Assembly (NCBI GenBank): GCA_964412555.1
Contig: CAYPPG010000014.1
Span: 66,033-130,032, forward strand
Direction of reading: 5' to 3'
From: CAYPPG01 sp964412555
GTDB lineage: Bacteria; Hinthialibacterota; Hinthialibacteria; Hinthialibacterales; Hinthialibacteraceae
Length of the DNA: 64,000 bases
The notes beneath the pieces are model-generated. The model was not told where the DNA came from. It was given only the letters and a program-made list of their open reading frames with translations, and did no database searches. The translations under genes were made by a program, and so were the position numbers. Below are positions 27,105 through 36,300 of the stretch, piece after piece. Each line of letters starts with the position of its first letter. Within the stretch, counting starts at the first letter, position 1.

Positions 27105-28702
27105 ATATACTCTTTCTCCAGTTCCGGCTGAGCAGGACGCTCATAGGCCATAACGATCAAGTTGTCTTCTTCTTTCAAAATTAAATCTTCTTTGTTCAAT
27201 CCGCTTTTTGGAGATGCCGGATTGATCCAAAATTGAGAAATCGGAATTCCCGATGGAGAACGGTCAATACCGATCAAGACAATTGCCTGTTGATCGTAAT
27301 CCAAATAATAAAGTTGAGCCTCTTGAAAAGTCTTTCCAATCAATGATTCAGGGATAGGAATACTATAGATTTCACTATCCTGTTCAGTAAAATTCATCAA
27401 TTCATAGTAGATATCCGTCACGCCGGGATTGAGAACGGCTTGACTTGCGAGACATTCCACATAATGACCACTGACTACGAAATCGATTCCAAAAAGCTCT
27501 TTCGCATAAGTTAGGCTTTCCCGCGTTTGTAGTTCCACGACCATAGGAACATCTTTGCACCGTGCCGATACTGCCAAGGTAATCATCAATGTCTGATTAT
27601 CGATGGATCGAAACGGTACTTTTTCATCCGCCGACAGGATCACAATGCGCAACGCCTGTTCTAGATCGGTCTCATCCAAAATTTTCGATTGCACCGGGTC
27701 ACCGGAACGGGCTAAAACTCGTTTAAAAACAACAGGATCGGTCACTTTGGTTTCTTCCGCTTTCAAACTGACAAGCAGAAAATAATAATTGCCTTTCAAA
27801 GCGGCGTATAGTTGGCTTAGGATATTGTCAAGATGAGAATTCTGTCCCAAAATGAGGATGTGGTTTCGTAATTGGGCATTTGGAGGTTTGATGGCAACAA
27901 GCCCCGATCTTTGCATCCTTTTCACTAAAATTGATACAATTTCTGCAGTCAACATTCCGACGACAATAATGCCGGCGATCAATAAGAAAGTCACTTCGAT
28001 ACGGCCAAGCAAGGAAACAGGTTCTTTATCCTCGATTCCGGAAATCAGAACAATAATGATATGCCAATAGGATTTCCAATACCCCCCATAGGGTCCCTCT
28101 CTCACTCCGTTCATCGATTCCGTAAGATACAAGAGATTGGCCCCAATCACCCACGCAATCATTACCCATTTCAGCAGGTTCCAAAGTTGTTTGAGACGAT
28201 ACTGATAGTTTAGACTACTAAACCATGTGCAAAATAGATTGAAACTCCGGTATAAAACAAATCGATAACGGAAAAATTCAATCAAGCGTAAAAGCCGAAA
28301 CAAACGAAATCCGCGTAAAAGCCGAAGAAGAATGAATTCATCCCATATTGGAACAATAAATTCACCACTGAACGTCAAAATCGTAGGAAGAATCGCAGCA
28401 AGGTCAATGAGTGAATACAATTCAAACGGAAATTTCAACCGATTATTTGAAGAATACCATCGAAGGATGTATTCGACGATAAAAATGGTCACAAAGCCGA
28501 TTTCCCATTGGAAGAAAAATTCGCTTCGTGCGGGAAAAATAAATTCCAAAGGAACGAGTAAACAGGAAGCCAGGATACAAAACAATATGAATAGATCGAC
28601 AAATAGGCTCAACCATGTCGAATCCACGCCTCCTGTAAACGGCTCCATGGTCTCACGGATACGGCTACGCATTAGACGTGTTCTTTTCGATTGGTTAGGC
28701 AT
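27074..28702 (-). CDS. Voltage-sensor-type ion channel with RCK domains and atypical pore
   Basis: 542 residues. Six spans are visible in the first about 265 residues, including an S4-like helix with arginines every third residue (LLRLLRGFRLFRLLRLIEFF). The pore region reads YWHIIIVLISGIEDKEPVSL, in which the potassium filter TVGYGD is absent and replaced by SGIEDKEP. The pore helix/S6 continues LLGRIEVTFLLIAGIIVVGMLTAEIV. After that come tandem Rossmann/RCK-like domains (NHILILGQNSHLDNIL; ARSGDPVQSKILDETDL) and a C-terminal RCK-C segment (LILKEEDNLIVMA). The layout resembles CASTOR/POLLUX-like channels rather than classic Kv channels. Ion selectivity cannot be inferred. The downstream RCK-like gene overlaps by 31 bases. 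Confidence 0.8.
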   Translation of the reverse strand: MPNQSKRTRLMRSRIRETMEPFTGGVDSTWLSLFVDLFILFCILASCLLVPLEFIFPARSEFFFQWEIGFVTIFIVEYILRWYSSNNRLKFPFELYSLIDLAAILPTILTFSGEFIVPIWDEFILLRLLRGFRLFRLLRLIEFFRYRFVLYRSFNLFCTWFSSLNYQYRLKQLWNLLKWVMIAWVIGANLLYLTESMNGVREGPYGGYWKSYWHIIIVLISGIEDKEPVSLLGRIEVTFLLIAGIIVVGMLTAEIVSILVKRMQRSGLVAIKPPNAQLRNHILILGQNSHLDNILSQLYAALKGNYYFLLVSLKAEETKVTDPVVFKRVLARSGDPVQSKILDETDLEQALRIVILSADEKVPFRSIDNQTLMITLAVSARCKDVPMVVELQTRESLTYAKELFGIDFVVSGHYVECLASQAVLNPGVTDIYYELMNFTEQDSEIYSIPIPESLIGKTFQEAQLYYLDYDQQAIVLIGIDRSPSGIPISQFWINPASPKSGLNKEDLILKEEDNLIVMAYERPAQPELEKEYIWSGKVIYRS

Positions 28703-28730
28703 GAGGATATAATTGCTTCATAGAATAGAG

Positions 28731-29615
28731 TCAATCATTCGTATCATTAAATCGATTGAGAACCTCATCGATTTTATCCCGTAAATTCACTAATTCATGC
28801 CGAAAGGATTCTTTTTTCTCTTCTTTCATCTCGTTCAATTTCAGTTTTTGAAAGGATTTTTGAATCTCCGAAATCTTTTTTAAAGCGACTGAAGTAGCAT
28901 CCCGTTTACCCGCTCGAGTTCGAGTAAGTGCACGCACTTGATTGCTTTTCAAGCCTTCCGCTTTGATCTGCCGGAAAAGCTGCAACATGATTTCTTGGGT
29001 TGGTTGTTTTGCAATTTCGACCAACACATTTCTGGACAATAAGTTTCCATTCCTGCATTCATCTTTGATTTCATCCGGTAGTTCGTTGAGTTTCCGGATT
29101 TCACTAATCGTCGATTTCGCTTTCCCCAATAATAATACCAAATCCTTGATTTTATAATGCTGTTCTTGGATGAGCCTTTCGAGTGCCTCCGCTTCCTCGA
29201 TTGGATTCAAATCTTCTCTTTGAATATTCTCAATCAAAGAGATCACCGATGTTTCCCCTTCGACAAGAAGAGCGGGAATTTTTTGAAGCCCTGCTAACTG
29301 CGCAGCACGCAAACGCCTTTCACCGGCAACCAAAATAGGAATCCCATCCTTGACTCGAAACAATACAGGCTGAAGAATTCCTTTATCTCGAATGGATTCA
29401 GCTAGATTCTCCAATTTCTGTGCATCAAAATATCTTCGGGGTTGGGAAGAGTATGTTTGTATTTTCTCTAATGGCAATTCATATAGCTTCTTCAATCGAT
29501 AGGTCGATTTGTTTTTTCTTTCACTTTCTACATTGTTTTCTTGGTCACTCGAACTAAAAAAATCCTCAAAAAGTTGGCCAGTTTGATAAAATTGATCTTT
29601 GATATGTTCACTCAT
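28731..29615 (-). CDS. parB: ParB/Spo0J-family DNA-binding protein
   Basis: 294 residues from MSEHIKDQ. The ParB CTPase motifs are present: GILQPVLFRVKDG, GERRLRAAQLAG and ENIQREDLNPIEEAEAL, followed by a helix-turn-helix (IKDLVLLLGKAKSTISEIRKLNELP). Longer in-frame starts are excluded because they would read through the terminator at 29634-29657. No parA is adjacent, so this could be chromosomal ParB separated from its partner, or a Noc-like or plasmid-derived paralogue. The last about 50 residues are charged and helical, where dimerisation normally resides. Confidence 0.85.
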   Translation of the reverse strand: MSEHIKDQFYQTGQLFEDFFSSSDQENNVESERKNKSTYRLKKLYELPLEKIQTYSSQPRRYFDAQKLENLAESIRDKGILQPVLFRVKDGIPILVAGERRLRAAQLAGLQKIPALLVEGETSVISLIENIQREDLNPIEEAEALERLIQEQHYKIKDLVLLLGKAKSTISEIRKLNELPDEIKDECRNGNLLSRNVLVEIAKQPTQEIMLQLFRQIKAEGLKSNQVRALTRTRAGKRDATSVALKKISEIQKSFQKLKLNEMKEEKKESFRHELVNLRDKIDEVLNRFNDTND

Positions 29616-29633
29616 TTTGCAAATAATGAAAAA

Positions 29634-29657
29634 GGGCAAGGTCTGAAGACCTTGCCC
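29634..29657 (-). terminator. Strong intrinsic terminator of the surface-protein gene
   Basis: A perfect 11-bp stem GGGCAAGGTCT/AGACCTTGCCC with a tiny loop. Read on the minus strand it is followed by TTTTTC. It lies 26 bases after the stop at 29684. Confidence 0.9.
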
Positions 29658-29683
29658 CATGGAATTCAATTTCAATACACTGA

Positions 29684-31315
29684 TTAGACACCGAGTAGAG
29701 TGGCGTCAAAGTAGGCATCTTGATCTGCAACAACGCGTACAGAAATATCATCAACGACACCGTTGAATCCTGCACTCTGTACGACCAAGAGTCCATTCAG
29801 ATCCGCACTCTGTGTACCGGCACAAATCACTTTCAACCATCCATCTTCAGGAACAGCAGCCCCTGGAACGAATGTTGACAAGTTATTGGTTACACCGTCT
29901 GTGATGACGAAAGCGAAAGCACTGCCAGCTTCAGCAGCACCGGAACGCTGTACGAAGCATTCACCGACGACTGTACCTGTACCGACACTAACGGATGTAC
30001 CTGCATTCGCAAAAGCACCCGCTCCGTTCAATGCCATAGCACCGGCTGTGTCTGCTGCAAAGTTATTCGCTGTGGACTGCGAAGGTCCACCGGCACCAGC
30101 GCCAAGAACGTCGCCGTTAAATCCGGCGATGGTGGCGAGATCGTTCGAATAAGCTTCTGCATTCACGTTCAGTGCATAGTCAGGCAACGGACGAGCGTGG
30201 ATGACTTTGAAACTATGAATGGTAACGGTAGCACCAGCGGCTGAGAATACCTGGAATGCTGGATTGATGGATCCAGCTGTGGAACGCACTGACAAAGCGA
30301 TGTTTTTCACTGCACCACTTGTGTCGATGTTCGCACCACCCGGGTTGGTATAAGCAACCGTATCCGGTCCTAAAGCACCATCAAAGGCGACTGCAGCAAC
30401 ATTGGCTGCTGCGTTGGCGCTGTAATCCAGTGAAACGATGGCATATTCGCCAACCGGAACCGGAGCCGAAGCAATCAAAAGATTACCGGCACCCGCACCT
30501 GCATTCACTGTCACCTGACCGCCACCCCAACTCAACGTAGCCGCCGGAGCTTCTCCTGCGGGCTGAACGATGAAGTTCGCTTCTTCCAAAGCAATTTCAG
30601 TTGCCTGGGCAGCCAACATATGGACACCCACTGAACCTGCTCCGAACGTGACGATCCATGCACCTTCAAAGTTATCACCAGCTGCTAATGTGTAGGTACC
30701 ATCTGCATTCAGTGTAGCGGTTAAACCTCCAGCTTCTACTTCACCTGCGCCGGAAGCAACCTGGCTGCTTTCGCGGACACGGAGACCCGTCGGAGCTGTG
30801 GACAGGGATACTTGACCGATCGTGGCGACCAGTGCAGCAGCACCTGTAACACCGCCCGGAGTTCCACCGCCACCGCCAGCCGGGAGATCCAACGCCATTG
30901 CTGAACTTACGGAAGATCCAGGAGCGATACCATTTACGAAAACGTTACCACCCGGAACACCCGCCAAACGATTGTTGTTGTCAATGGCCGGACCATTTCC
31001 GATCATAACATCGGAAACAACTACCGTGCTTGAGACGGTTACATCACCACCGGTAAACGTAGCTTCCAATGTACCTGGTGCAGAATCACCAAACACACTG
31101 GCAACACCATTCGCATCCACGGAACCACCGGTTGCTGAATAGGAATCGGCACCATCAAAGAAATCATTCAGGTTAAATATTGCATCACCTGACTGACCCG
31201 GAGCCAATATCACATCCGGCGTGTCCGTCGCGAATACTGTTGCTGCTTGCACCGGAGCGATGAGTAAACCACACAACGCTAGGACGCTTACAGTAAGAAT
31301 CGACATTTTCTTCAT
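29684..31315 (-). CDS. Ala/Gly-rich secreted protein, probably abundant
   Basis: 543 residues. Signal peptide MKKMSILTVSVLALCGLLIAPVQA, then a long Ala-, Gly-, Val-, Ser-rich, Lys-poor sequence without recognisable catalytic motifs (GGSVDANGVASVF; AGGGGGTPGGVTGAAALVAT; NFAADTAGAMALNGAGAFANAG). It is predicted to be all-beta and exported; it ends ATLLGV and so lacks the W-x-I-Y tag of other exported proteins. AAAGGGGGG gives a very strong ribosome site. A near-consensus promoter, long leader and strong terminator frame it as a monocistronic, highly expressed unit, which fits an S-layer, sheath or matrix protein. Base composition is more GC-rich than its neighbours, in keeping with the amino-acid bias. 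Identity is not established. Confidence 0.75.
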   Translation of the reverse strand: MKKMSILTVSVLALCGLLIAPVQAATVFATDTPDVILAPGQSGDAIFNLNDFFDGADSYSATGGSVDANGVASVFGDSAPGTLEATFTGGDVTVSSTVVVSDVMIGNGPAIDNNNRLAGVPGGNVFVNGIAPGSSVSSAMALDLPAGGGGGTPGGVTGAAALVATIGQVSLSTAPTGLRVRESSQVASGAGEVEAGGLTATLNADGTYTLAAGDNFEGAWIVTFGAGSVGVHMLAAQATEIALEEANFIVQPAGEAPAATLSWGGGQVTVNAGAGAGNLLIASAPVPVGEYAIVSLDYSANAAANVAAVAFDGALGPDTVAYTNPGGANIDTSGAVKNIALSVRSTAGSINPAFQVFSAAGATVTIHSFKVIHARPLPDYALNVNAEAYSNDLATIAGFNGDVLGAGAGGPSQSTANNFAADTAGAMALNGAGAFANAGTSVSVGTGTVVGECFVQRSGAAEAGSAFAFVITDGVTNNLSTFVPGAAVPEDGWLKVICAGTQSADLNGLLVVQSAGFNGVVDDISVRVVADQDAYFDATLLGV

Positions 31316-31355
31316 TCGATATTTCCCCCCTTTCTAGGGATTTTTTAAAGTTTTT

Positions 31356-31375
31356 TATGGTGAAAAAACACCATA
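31356..31375 (-). promoter_or_regulatory. Leader hairpin in the 5' UTR
   Basis: TATGGTG and CACCATA (7 bp) around an AAAAAA loop (TTTTTT on the transcript), about 40 bases upstream of the start codon in the roughly 165-base leader. It may stabilise the transcript or modulate translation. Confidence 0.4.
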
Positions 31376-31490
31376 GACTAGAGGAGCAAATGAATTAAAT
31401 GTCGTTCTCACCCCTTTCTTGGTTTTTAATCATACCTAACCCTCGTGAAATTATTGAAATTTCCTTCATTTCAGCTTCTTCTTGTAAACA

Positions 31491-31519
31491 ACTATAAGGG
31501 ATAACTTTTTTTCTGTCAA
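31491..31519 (-). promoter_or_regulatory. Near-consensus sigma-70 promoter
   Basis: On the minus strand, TTGACA (31514-31519), a 17-base spacer and TATAGT (31491-31496). It is the best promoter in the window and drives the gene starting at 31315 through a leader of about 165 bases. Confidence 0.85.
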
Positions 31520-31557
31520 GTACATTTCCCAAATTCTCACAAAAAAATTCATGATTT

Positions 31558-32466
31558 CTAATCCAACCATGTACCCTGCCTTTTCCTGCGAATCCAGGGA
31601 TAACGAACAATCAGAAAGAAAACACGAATATAATAAATGTCAATATAACACAAGACCGGTAAATAATCAAACCGTTTTAAAAATTGTCTCGGTGAACGGA
31701 TTTTGAACCACCAAGAAAGCAAAAATCGGCGAATCCCCCAATTTTTTAAAAGAAAATACATTCTCAACTTTTCATGATAATAATGATATTCAATATTCCC
31801 TTGCGTTGTCCTTCCCGGTCGAGCATAATGATGAACGATTTTCACTTGCGGGAGAACTTTTAACTCATATCCTTTCTTGAGAATACGATCACACAAATCT
31901 GCATCCTCGTATAGATAAAAAAAATATTCGTCAAATCCTCCCACTTCTTTTATCAAAGTAGCCCGAAATAACACAAAACATGTGGAAAGCGCTTGGATTT
32001 CAGACTGCGGTACCAACGAAGCCTCCAAATCATGATTGGCTTCCCAATCCATACGTGTAGACCAGGACCAGATGGTATCGCACCGCTCATCCGAATAGAT
32101 CACACCGGATATGCCACCTATTTTCGGATTTTTTTCCAATGCTTCAACTAATCGATGAAGACCGTATGGTGTGCGCATTTCAGCATCTGAATCCATATAC
32201 AATATGTATTTCCCTCGAGCCATTCGGGTGCCTTGATTGCGCGCCACACTTGCACCGCGATTGGTTGTATTAAAAATCGTGATAACATCCGATTGCGATT
32301 GAAGCCAGCTGAGCGAGTCATCTGTCGACGCATTGTCGATAACGATCACTTCCAGATGGGGATAATTCTGTTGATATAAGGATTGGATCGCTTGCTGAAT
32401 TAACGGACGCCGGTTCCAACTGACCAAGACAGCGGAAATCAAAGGATAGAGATCATCGCGGGGCAT
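31558..32466 (-). CDS. Family 2 glycosyltransferase
   Basis: 302 residues, GT-A fold: ISAVLVSWNRRPLIQQAIQSL, VIVIDNASTDDSL, NRGASVARNQGTRMARG, metal-binding DSDAE, and GGFDEYFFYLYEDADLCDRI carrying the acceptor-site acidic residues. These are features of rhamnosyl- and other deoxyhexosyl-transferases of cell-surface glycans. The C-terminus has amphipathic or membrane-associating segments (YIDIYYIRVFFLIVRYPWI). It lies 18 bases downstream of the radical SAM gene, so it is probably in one operon with it. Confidence 0.9.
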   Translation of the reverse strand: MPRDDLYPLISAVLVSWNRRPLIQQAIQSLYQQNYPHLEVIVIDNASTDDSLSWLQSQSDVITIFNTTNRGASVARNQGTRMARGKYILYMDSDAEMRTPYGLHRLVEALEKNPKIGGISGVIYSDERCDTIWSWSTRMDWEANHDLEASLVPQSEIQALSTCFVLFRATLIKEVGGFDEYFFYLYEDADLCDRILKKGYELKVLPQVKIVHHYARPGRTTQGNIEYHYYHEKLRMYFLLKNWGIRRFLLSWWFKIRSPRQFLKRFDYLPVLCYIDIYYIRVFFLIVRYPWIRRKRQGTWLD

Positions 32467-32484
32467 AGAATCTCTCGATAGAAA

Positions 32485-33576
32485 TCAGGTAAATGGTTGA
32501 TTTTTTGCCTGTTGCTCTTCCCATTCTACTAAACTGGTCAGCACAAAACAAGTATGAGAACAACTGCAACCTGTTATTTGATTCCGCCGTTGCGACGCTT
32601 CGGACGAATTCCATAATTGGCTGAAATCATAGGCAAAATCGGCCAGATGAGCAAAGGGTTTTGTGAATTCACAGGCGGCTACCGACCCATCACTATACAC
32701 AACACCGGCGGTTCGTCCGGCGCTCAAACAGCGAAACGGGGCCGGTTTTCCCAAATATAAACCGACTTGAACTTCCAACTGCCGGATAAACTGCTCGAAA
32801 TGATTGCCTTCCCGTTGATTGATACGACGAATCGTCTCAAGGATTTCTTCCAATTCATCCAATGGCGGAAGATTGCAATCCCGCGGATCTCCCTCTTCCA
32901 TGATGGATTTCGGAATCCCCCATGAGGAAAATGTCACTCCCCGAACTAAATCGAAGGCGTGTTGGACTCCAATATCGTCCCACAACATCGCTGAAAGTTC
33001 TTCAATTTCATGATAATTGTTCTTGTTGATATTGGTTAAAACCACAACTCGAAAATAGGGATGAGAATGGGTCAAATCGACCAATCGTTTCAAATTGTCG
33101 GTTATTTTTACAAAACTCCCCGGCAATTGCCGTACTTGATCATGGGTTCGTTCCAATCCATCAATGCTGACTTGGTAAGAGAGGTAATGTTCATAACGGG
33201 AAGCCAAATCGCGTTTCACCAAATCTTCCATTCTTTCCATCAGTAGACCGTTTGTATTTACTTGAACATTATGGCTGCGATTTTCACGGTAAAACGATTC
33301 AATGATTTCCGGTAAATCCTTTCGTAAAAAAGGTTCTCCACCGGTAATAGAAACGGTTCGAAGCGGAGGGGCAGTTTGGGCAATTCGCTGGTATTGTTCC
33401 AGCGTCATTTCGGGACCTGGATCATCGATTTTTCGCCAAAACATGCAATGTGCACACCGCATATTGCAACGATCCGTAACAAATAAAATGATATCTTTTG
33501 CCGTAGGTTGCGGATAATTTCCCAACGGATCAATTGTTGCGTTTCGCCGGGAGGGAAATAGAGCAGGCAAGCGCAT
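32485..33576 (-). CDS. Radical SAM enzyme with C-terminal Cys-rich region
   Basis: 363 residues from the ATG at 33576 (GGAG six bases upstream; a TTG at 33603 is the longer option). The canonical cluster motif CNMRCAHC is in FVTDRCNMRCAHCMFW; GGEPFLRKD and VSIDGLERTHD are the usual SAM-binding and barrel motifs. A C-terminal set of cysteines (FRCLSAGRTAGVVYSDGSVAACEF and ITGCSCSHTC) resembles a SPASM-like auxiliary-cluster domain. Such enzymes modify peptides or act in glycan or cofactor maturation. Here it precedes a glycosyltransferase, and no precursor peptide gene is evident. Confidence 0.85.
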   Translation of the reverse strand: MRLPALFPSRRNATIDPLGNYPQPTAKDIILFVTDRCNMRCAHCMFWRKIDDPGPEMTLEQYQRIAQTAPPLRTVSITGGEPFLRKDLPEIIESFYRENRSHNVQVNTNGLLMERMEDLVKRDLASRYEHYLSYQVSIDGLERTHDQVRQLPGSFVKITDNLKRLVDLTHSHPYFRVVVLTNINKNNYHEIEELSAMLWDDIGVQHAFDLVRGVTFSSWGIPKSIMEEGDPRDCNLPPLDELEEILETIRRINQREGNHFEQFIRQLEVQVGLYLGKPAPFRCLSAGRTAGVVYSDGSVAACEFTKPFAHLADFAYDFSQLWNSSEASQRRNQITGCSCSHTCFVLTSLVEWEEQQAKNQPFT

Positions 33577-33822
33577 TTTCAACTCCAAAAAAACCTTGAA
33601 CAAGATTAACGATGATAGCCAGCGGGCATCCTCTCTGGGATTTATACATGAATGTTCATTCTTACCCTGAAGAACTCGCTATCCTTGGTACCCTATAGTT
33701 CGATTTCAACAAATTATTGTACCATCATTCAAATCATCGGTAATCCTATATAGATGCCTCAAAATATTGTATTTTTGAAAAATTGAACTTCTACTTCATG
33801 ACTACGGACAGAGTAGCGAAAA

Positions 33823-36300
33823 ATGACTGACATGCAATGGCATAGTTCTTCCAAATTTGGTTTCAATCGGATTTCTTCACGGCCAGCCGTTTATATCTGT
33901 CTTTCGCTTTTGAGTGGAATCATCTATGCTCGATATTTTCCGGTAAGTTCCTCTTTGCTTCTCGTTTCAATCGTTACACTCGTTTCGATATGGTTTGTAC
34001 ACGCCCAACGTCCTTTCGCCGGGAAAAAACCTTATTTGCATTGGGAATGCCTGGTGATACTCGCATTTTTGCTTGGCATGCTACGGTATCAGATTCATCT
34101 CGATTCCTGTCAAGAAATTGTAGAGGAAGTGGCATGCTTTGCGGAAAAAGATGAACTCACGATTCGCGGTAAAATCGAGGATGCTCAGTCTTTTCCAAAT
34201 GGAAACGCGAAAGCAACTCTATCGAACACTCAATTACAGAGTGAGCATCAAAAACACAGCGTTCCTTGGAGAATACAAATCTATGGAACAACCAGACAAA
34301 TTTCTCATATTCCGTTATATTCTCAAATCACCTTGAAAGGGAAACTGATCCCGATTCATGATCCGGCGGTTCCGGCCAGTTACAATCGGCGAGAGTATTA
34401 CTTTTCAAAAAATATATTTGCTACTCTTTCTCTAGATCCACAAGATCAAATTCAAGTACTATCTACACCAGCATCTCCCAATAAAAGTATGATCAGAGGC
34501 TTATCCTACAAAGCCGCTGATGTACTATCACAAAAAATATCACGAAATCAAAATACAACTCATTCTCGAGATGACATTATCGGAATTATTTCTTCCATCT
34601 GTTTCGGTGTCCGTTCCGCTTCTCCGGAGGAACTGCGGAAACCGTTACTGACATCAGGATTGGCTCACATAACCTCGATCAGTGGTTTACATGTAACTTT
34701 TTTGCTGCTGGGTATCACTTATTTGCTAAAAAAATCCGGATTGCGAAGAAAACAGGCGGCAATCGTAGGATTTTTTCTGGGTCTCTTCTATTTGTACCTA
34801 GTTGGCCCCCGCATTCCCGCTGTACGTGCGACATTGATGGCCTATATATTTCTCGGACATTTTTTCATTGAACGCCGAGTGGATTCACTCAATTCTTTGG
34901 CGCTTATCGCCATATTGTTTTTGATTCTATACCCTAGTGAAGTGTTCTTACCTTCTTTTCAATTATCCTTTTATTCTGTGTTGATTCTCATTCTTTACTC
35001 ACCGGTTTTTCAGCAAATTTTCGGGTATTTCCAGTCGTTTGTTGTCAGTTGGCTTTTAAGTGCTGTCTTTGCATCCGCCTTATTAGGAATCGGAGTTGCA
35101 CCGTTCACGATTTATCATTTTCATTTATTCAGTTGGGGAGCGATCCTTGGAAATTTACTCGCCATTCCCATCGTGTATCTTTTATTGCCGTTGACTTATT
35201 TCGTTCTCATTTTTCCTTCTTCTATCGGTTTTTCCATCCTCAGCATATTGGCCGATACGCTTCTTGAAGAAATCCATTTCTTCTCCGACCACGATATATT
35301 TTGGGCAACAGTTCCATTTCCGGGTATGAAAGGCTGTATTCTCGTTACACTAATTGTTGTATTGCTCAGTAGACCGATGACTTTGTTTTACCAGTTTTCA
35401 AACGTGACTATTCGCGCTTATCATATTGTATTGCTCCTAGCCGTAATGGGATTGTGGTTTCATATCCTGTTCTCTCATTCCAGACCACTTCGCATCGATT
35501 TTTTGTCACTCGGCCAAGGAGACTGTTGTGTCATTCAAACCCCCGAACGCCATACCATTATCATAGATGGGGGCTCTCCCCATCAGACGCTCCATAATGG
35601 ATTGTATACCTCACTTGTAGGTTATTTATTGTCTGAGGGAATTTCGGAAATCGACTTGATGATGCTTTCTCATCCTCAATCGGATCATATAGGGGTATTC
35701 GAAGAGGTAATTCGAGCGTTTCCCGTACATTGTTTTCTCGAAGGTTCAACAGAAACCTCTACCCAAACCTATTTGAATCTCCTTCGTCTTCTGCAACAAA
35801 AACAAATCCCCAGAAAACAGGTTCGCAAAGGGGATCACATCAAGTTTGAGGGGGCAACTGAAATATGGATTCTCCATCCAAATTCCAAGTCATTATCCGA
35901 AGAAGAGGATATCAATGAAAATTCGATTGTTGCAATGTTACAACACCGGGGATGGGAAATCTTGTTCACCGGAGATATCGGCATAGAAACAGAGTTGGAA
36001 TTATGTAAGCAGTATGAGAATTGGGATATCGATGTGTTAAAGGTTCCTCATCATGGAAGCCGTTATTCCACGTCAGATTCTCTGCTTTCTGAAATCAAGC
36101 CGGAAATCGGAATCATCCAAGTCGGCCGGAATGTATATGGTCAGCCTCATTCGGAAACGATAAAACGATTACAATCGAGAATCCTTCATCTATTCAGAAC
36201 AGACCAGGATGGCACGGTGCAATTGACTCTACGGAAGGGCAAAATGCAGATTTATACTACTCTCGCCAGCCGGTACTTTATATGGGATCCACTTAATTAA
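33823..36300 (+). CDS. comEC: ComEC/Rec2 family DNA-uptake channel
   Basis: 825 residues. The N-terminal soluble domain is followed by the competence domain with the motif TSGLAHITSISGLHVTFLLLG and numerous membrane spans, including LVGPRIPAVRATLMAYIFL. The C-terminal metallo-beta-lactamase domain has LSLGQGDCCVIQTP, DGGSPHQTL, SHPQSDHIG and VPHHGSR. ComEC transports single-stranded DNA across the inner membrane during transformation, and the MBL domain is thought to degrade the other strand. The three prepilins elsewhere in the window would be compatible with a pilus-based uptake system. The TAA stop shares TTAA with the convergent trpB-like gene. Confidence 0.95.
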   Translation: MTDMQWHSSSKFGFNRISSRPAVYICLSLLSGIIYARYFPVSSSLLLVSIVTLVSIWFVHAQRPFAGKKPYLHWECLVILAFLLGMLRYQIHLDSCQEIVEEVACFAEKDELTIRGKIEDAQSFPNGNAKATLSNTQLQSEHQKHSVPWRIQIYGTTRQISHIPLYSQITLKGKLIPIHDPAVPASYNRREYYFSKNIFATLSLDPQDQIQVLSTPASPNKSMIRGLSYKAADVLSQKISRNQNTTHSRDDIIGIISSICFGVRSASPEELRKPLLTSGLAHITSISGLHVTFLLLGITYLLKKSGLRRKQAAIVGFFLGLFYLYLVGPRIPAVRATLMAYIFLGHFFIERRVDSLNSLALIAILFLILYPSEVFLPSFQLSFYSVLILILYSPVFQQIFGYFQSFVVSWLLSAVFASALLGIGVAPFTIYHFHLFSWGAILGNLLAIPIVYLLLPLTYFVLIFPSSIGFSILSILADTLLEEIHFFSDHDIFWATVPFPGMKGCILVTLIVVLLSRPMTLFYQFSNVTIRAYHIVLLLAVMGLWFHILFSHSRPLRIDFLSLGQGDCCVIQTPERHTIIIDGGSPHQTLHNGLYTSLVGYLLSEGISEIDLMMLSHPQSDHIGVFEEVIRAFPVHCFLEGSTETSTQTYLNLLRLLQQKQIPRKQVRKGDHIKFEGATEIWILHPNSKSLSEEEDINENSIVAMLQHRGWEILFTGDIGIETELELCKQYENWDIDVLKVPHHGSRYSTSDSLLSEIKPEIGIIQVGRNVYGQPHSETIKRLQSRILHLFRTDQDGTVQLTLRKGKMQIYTTLASRYFIWDPLN

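Noticed and set aside
29616..29675. Longer ParB start at 29675
   Set aside because: The extension reads through the intrinsic terminator of the upstream gene and has no separate support.
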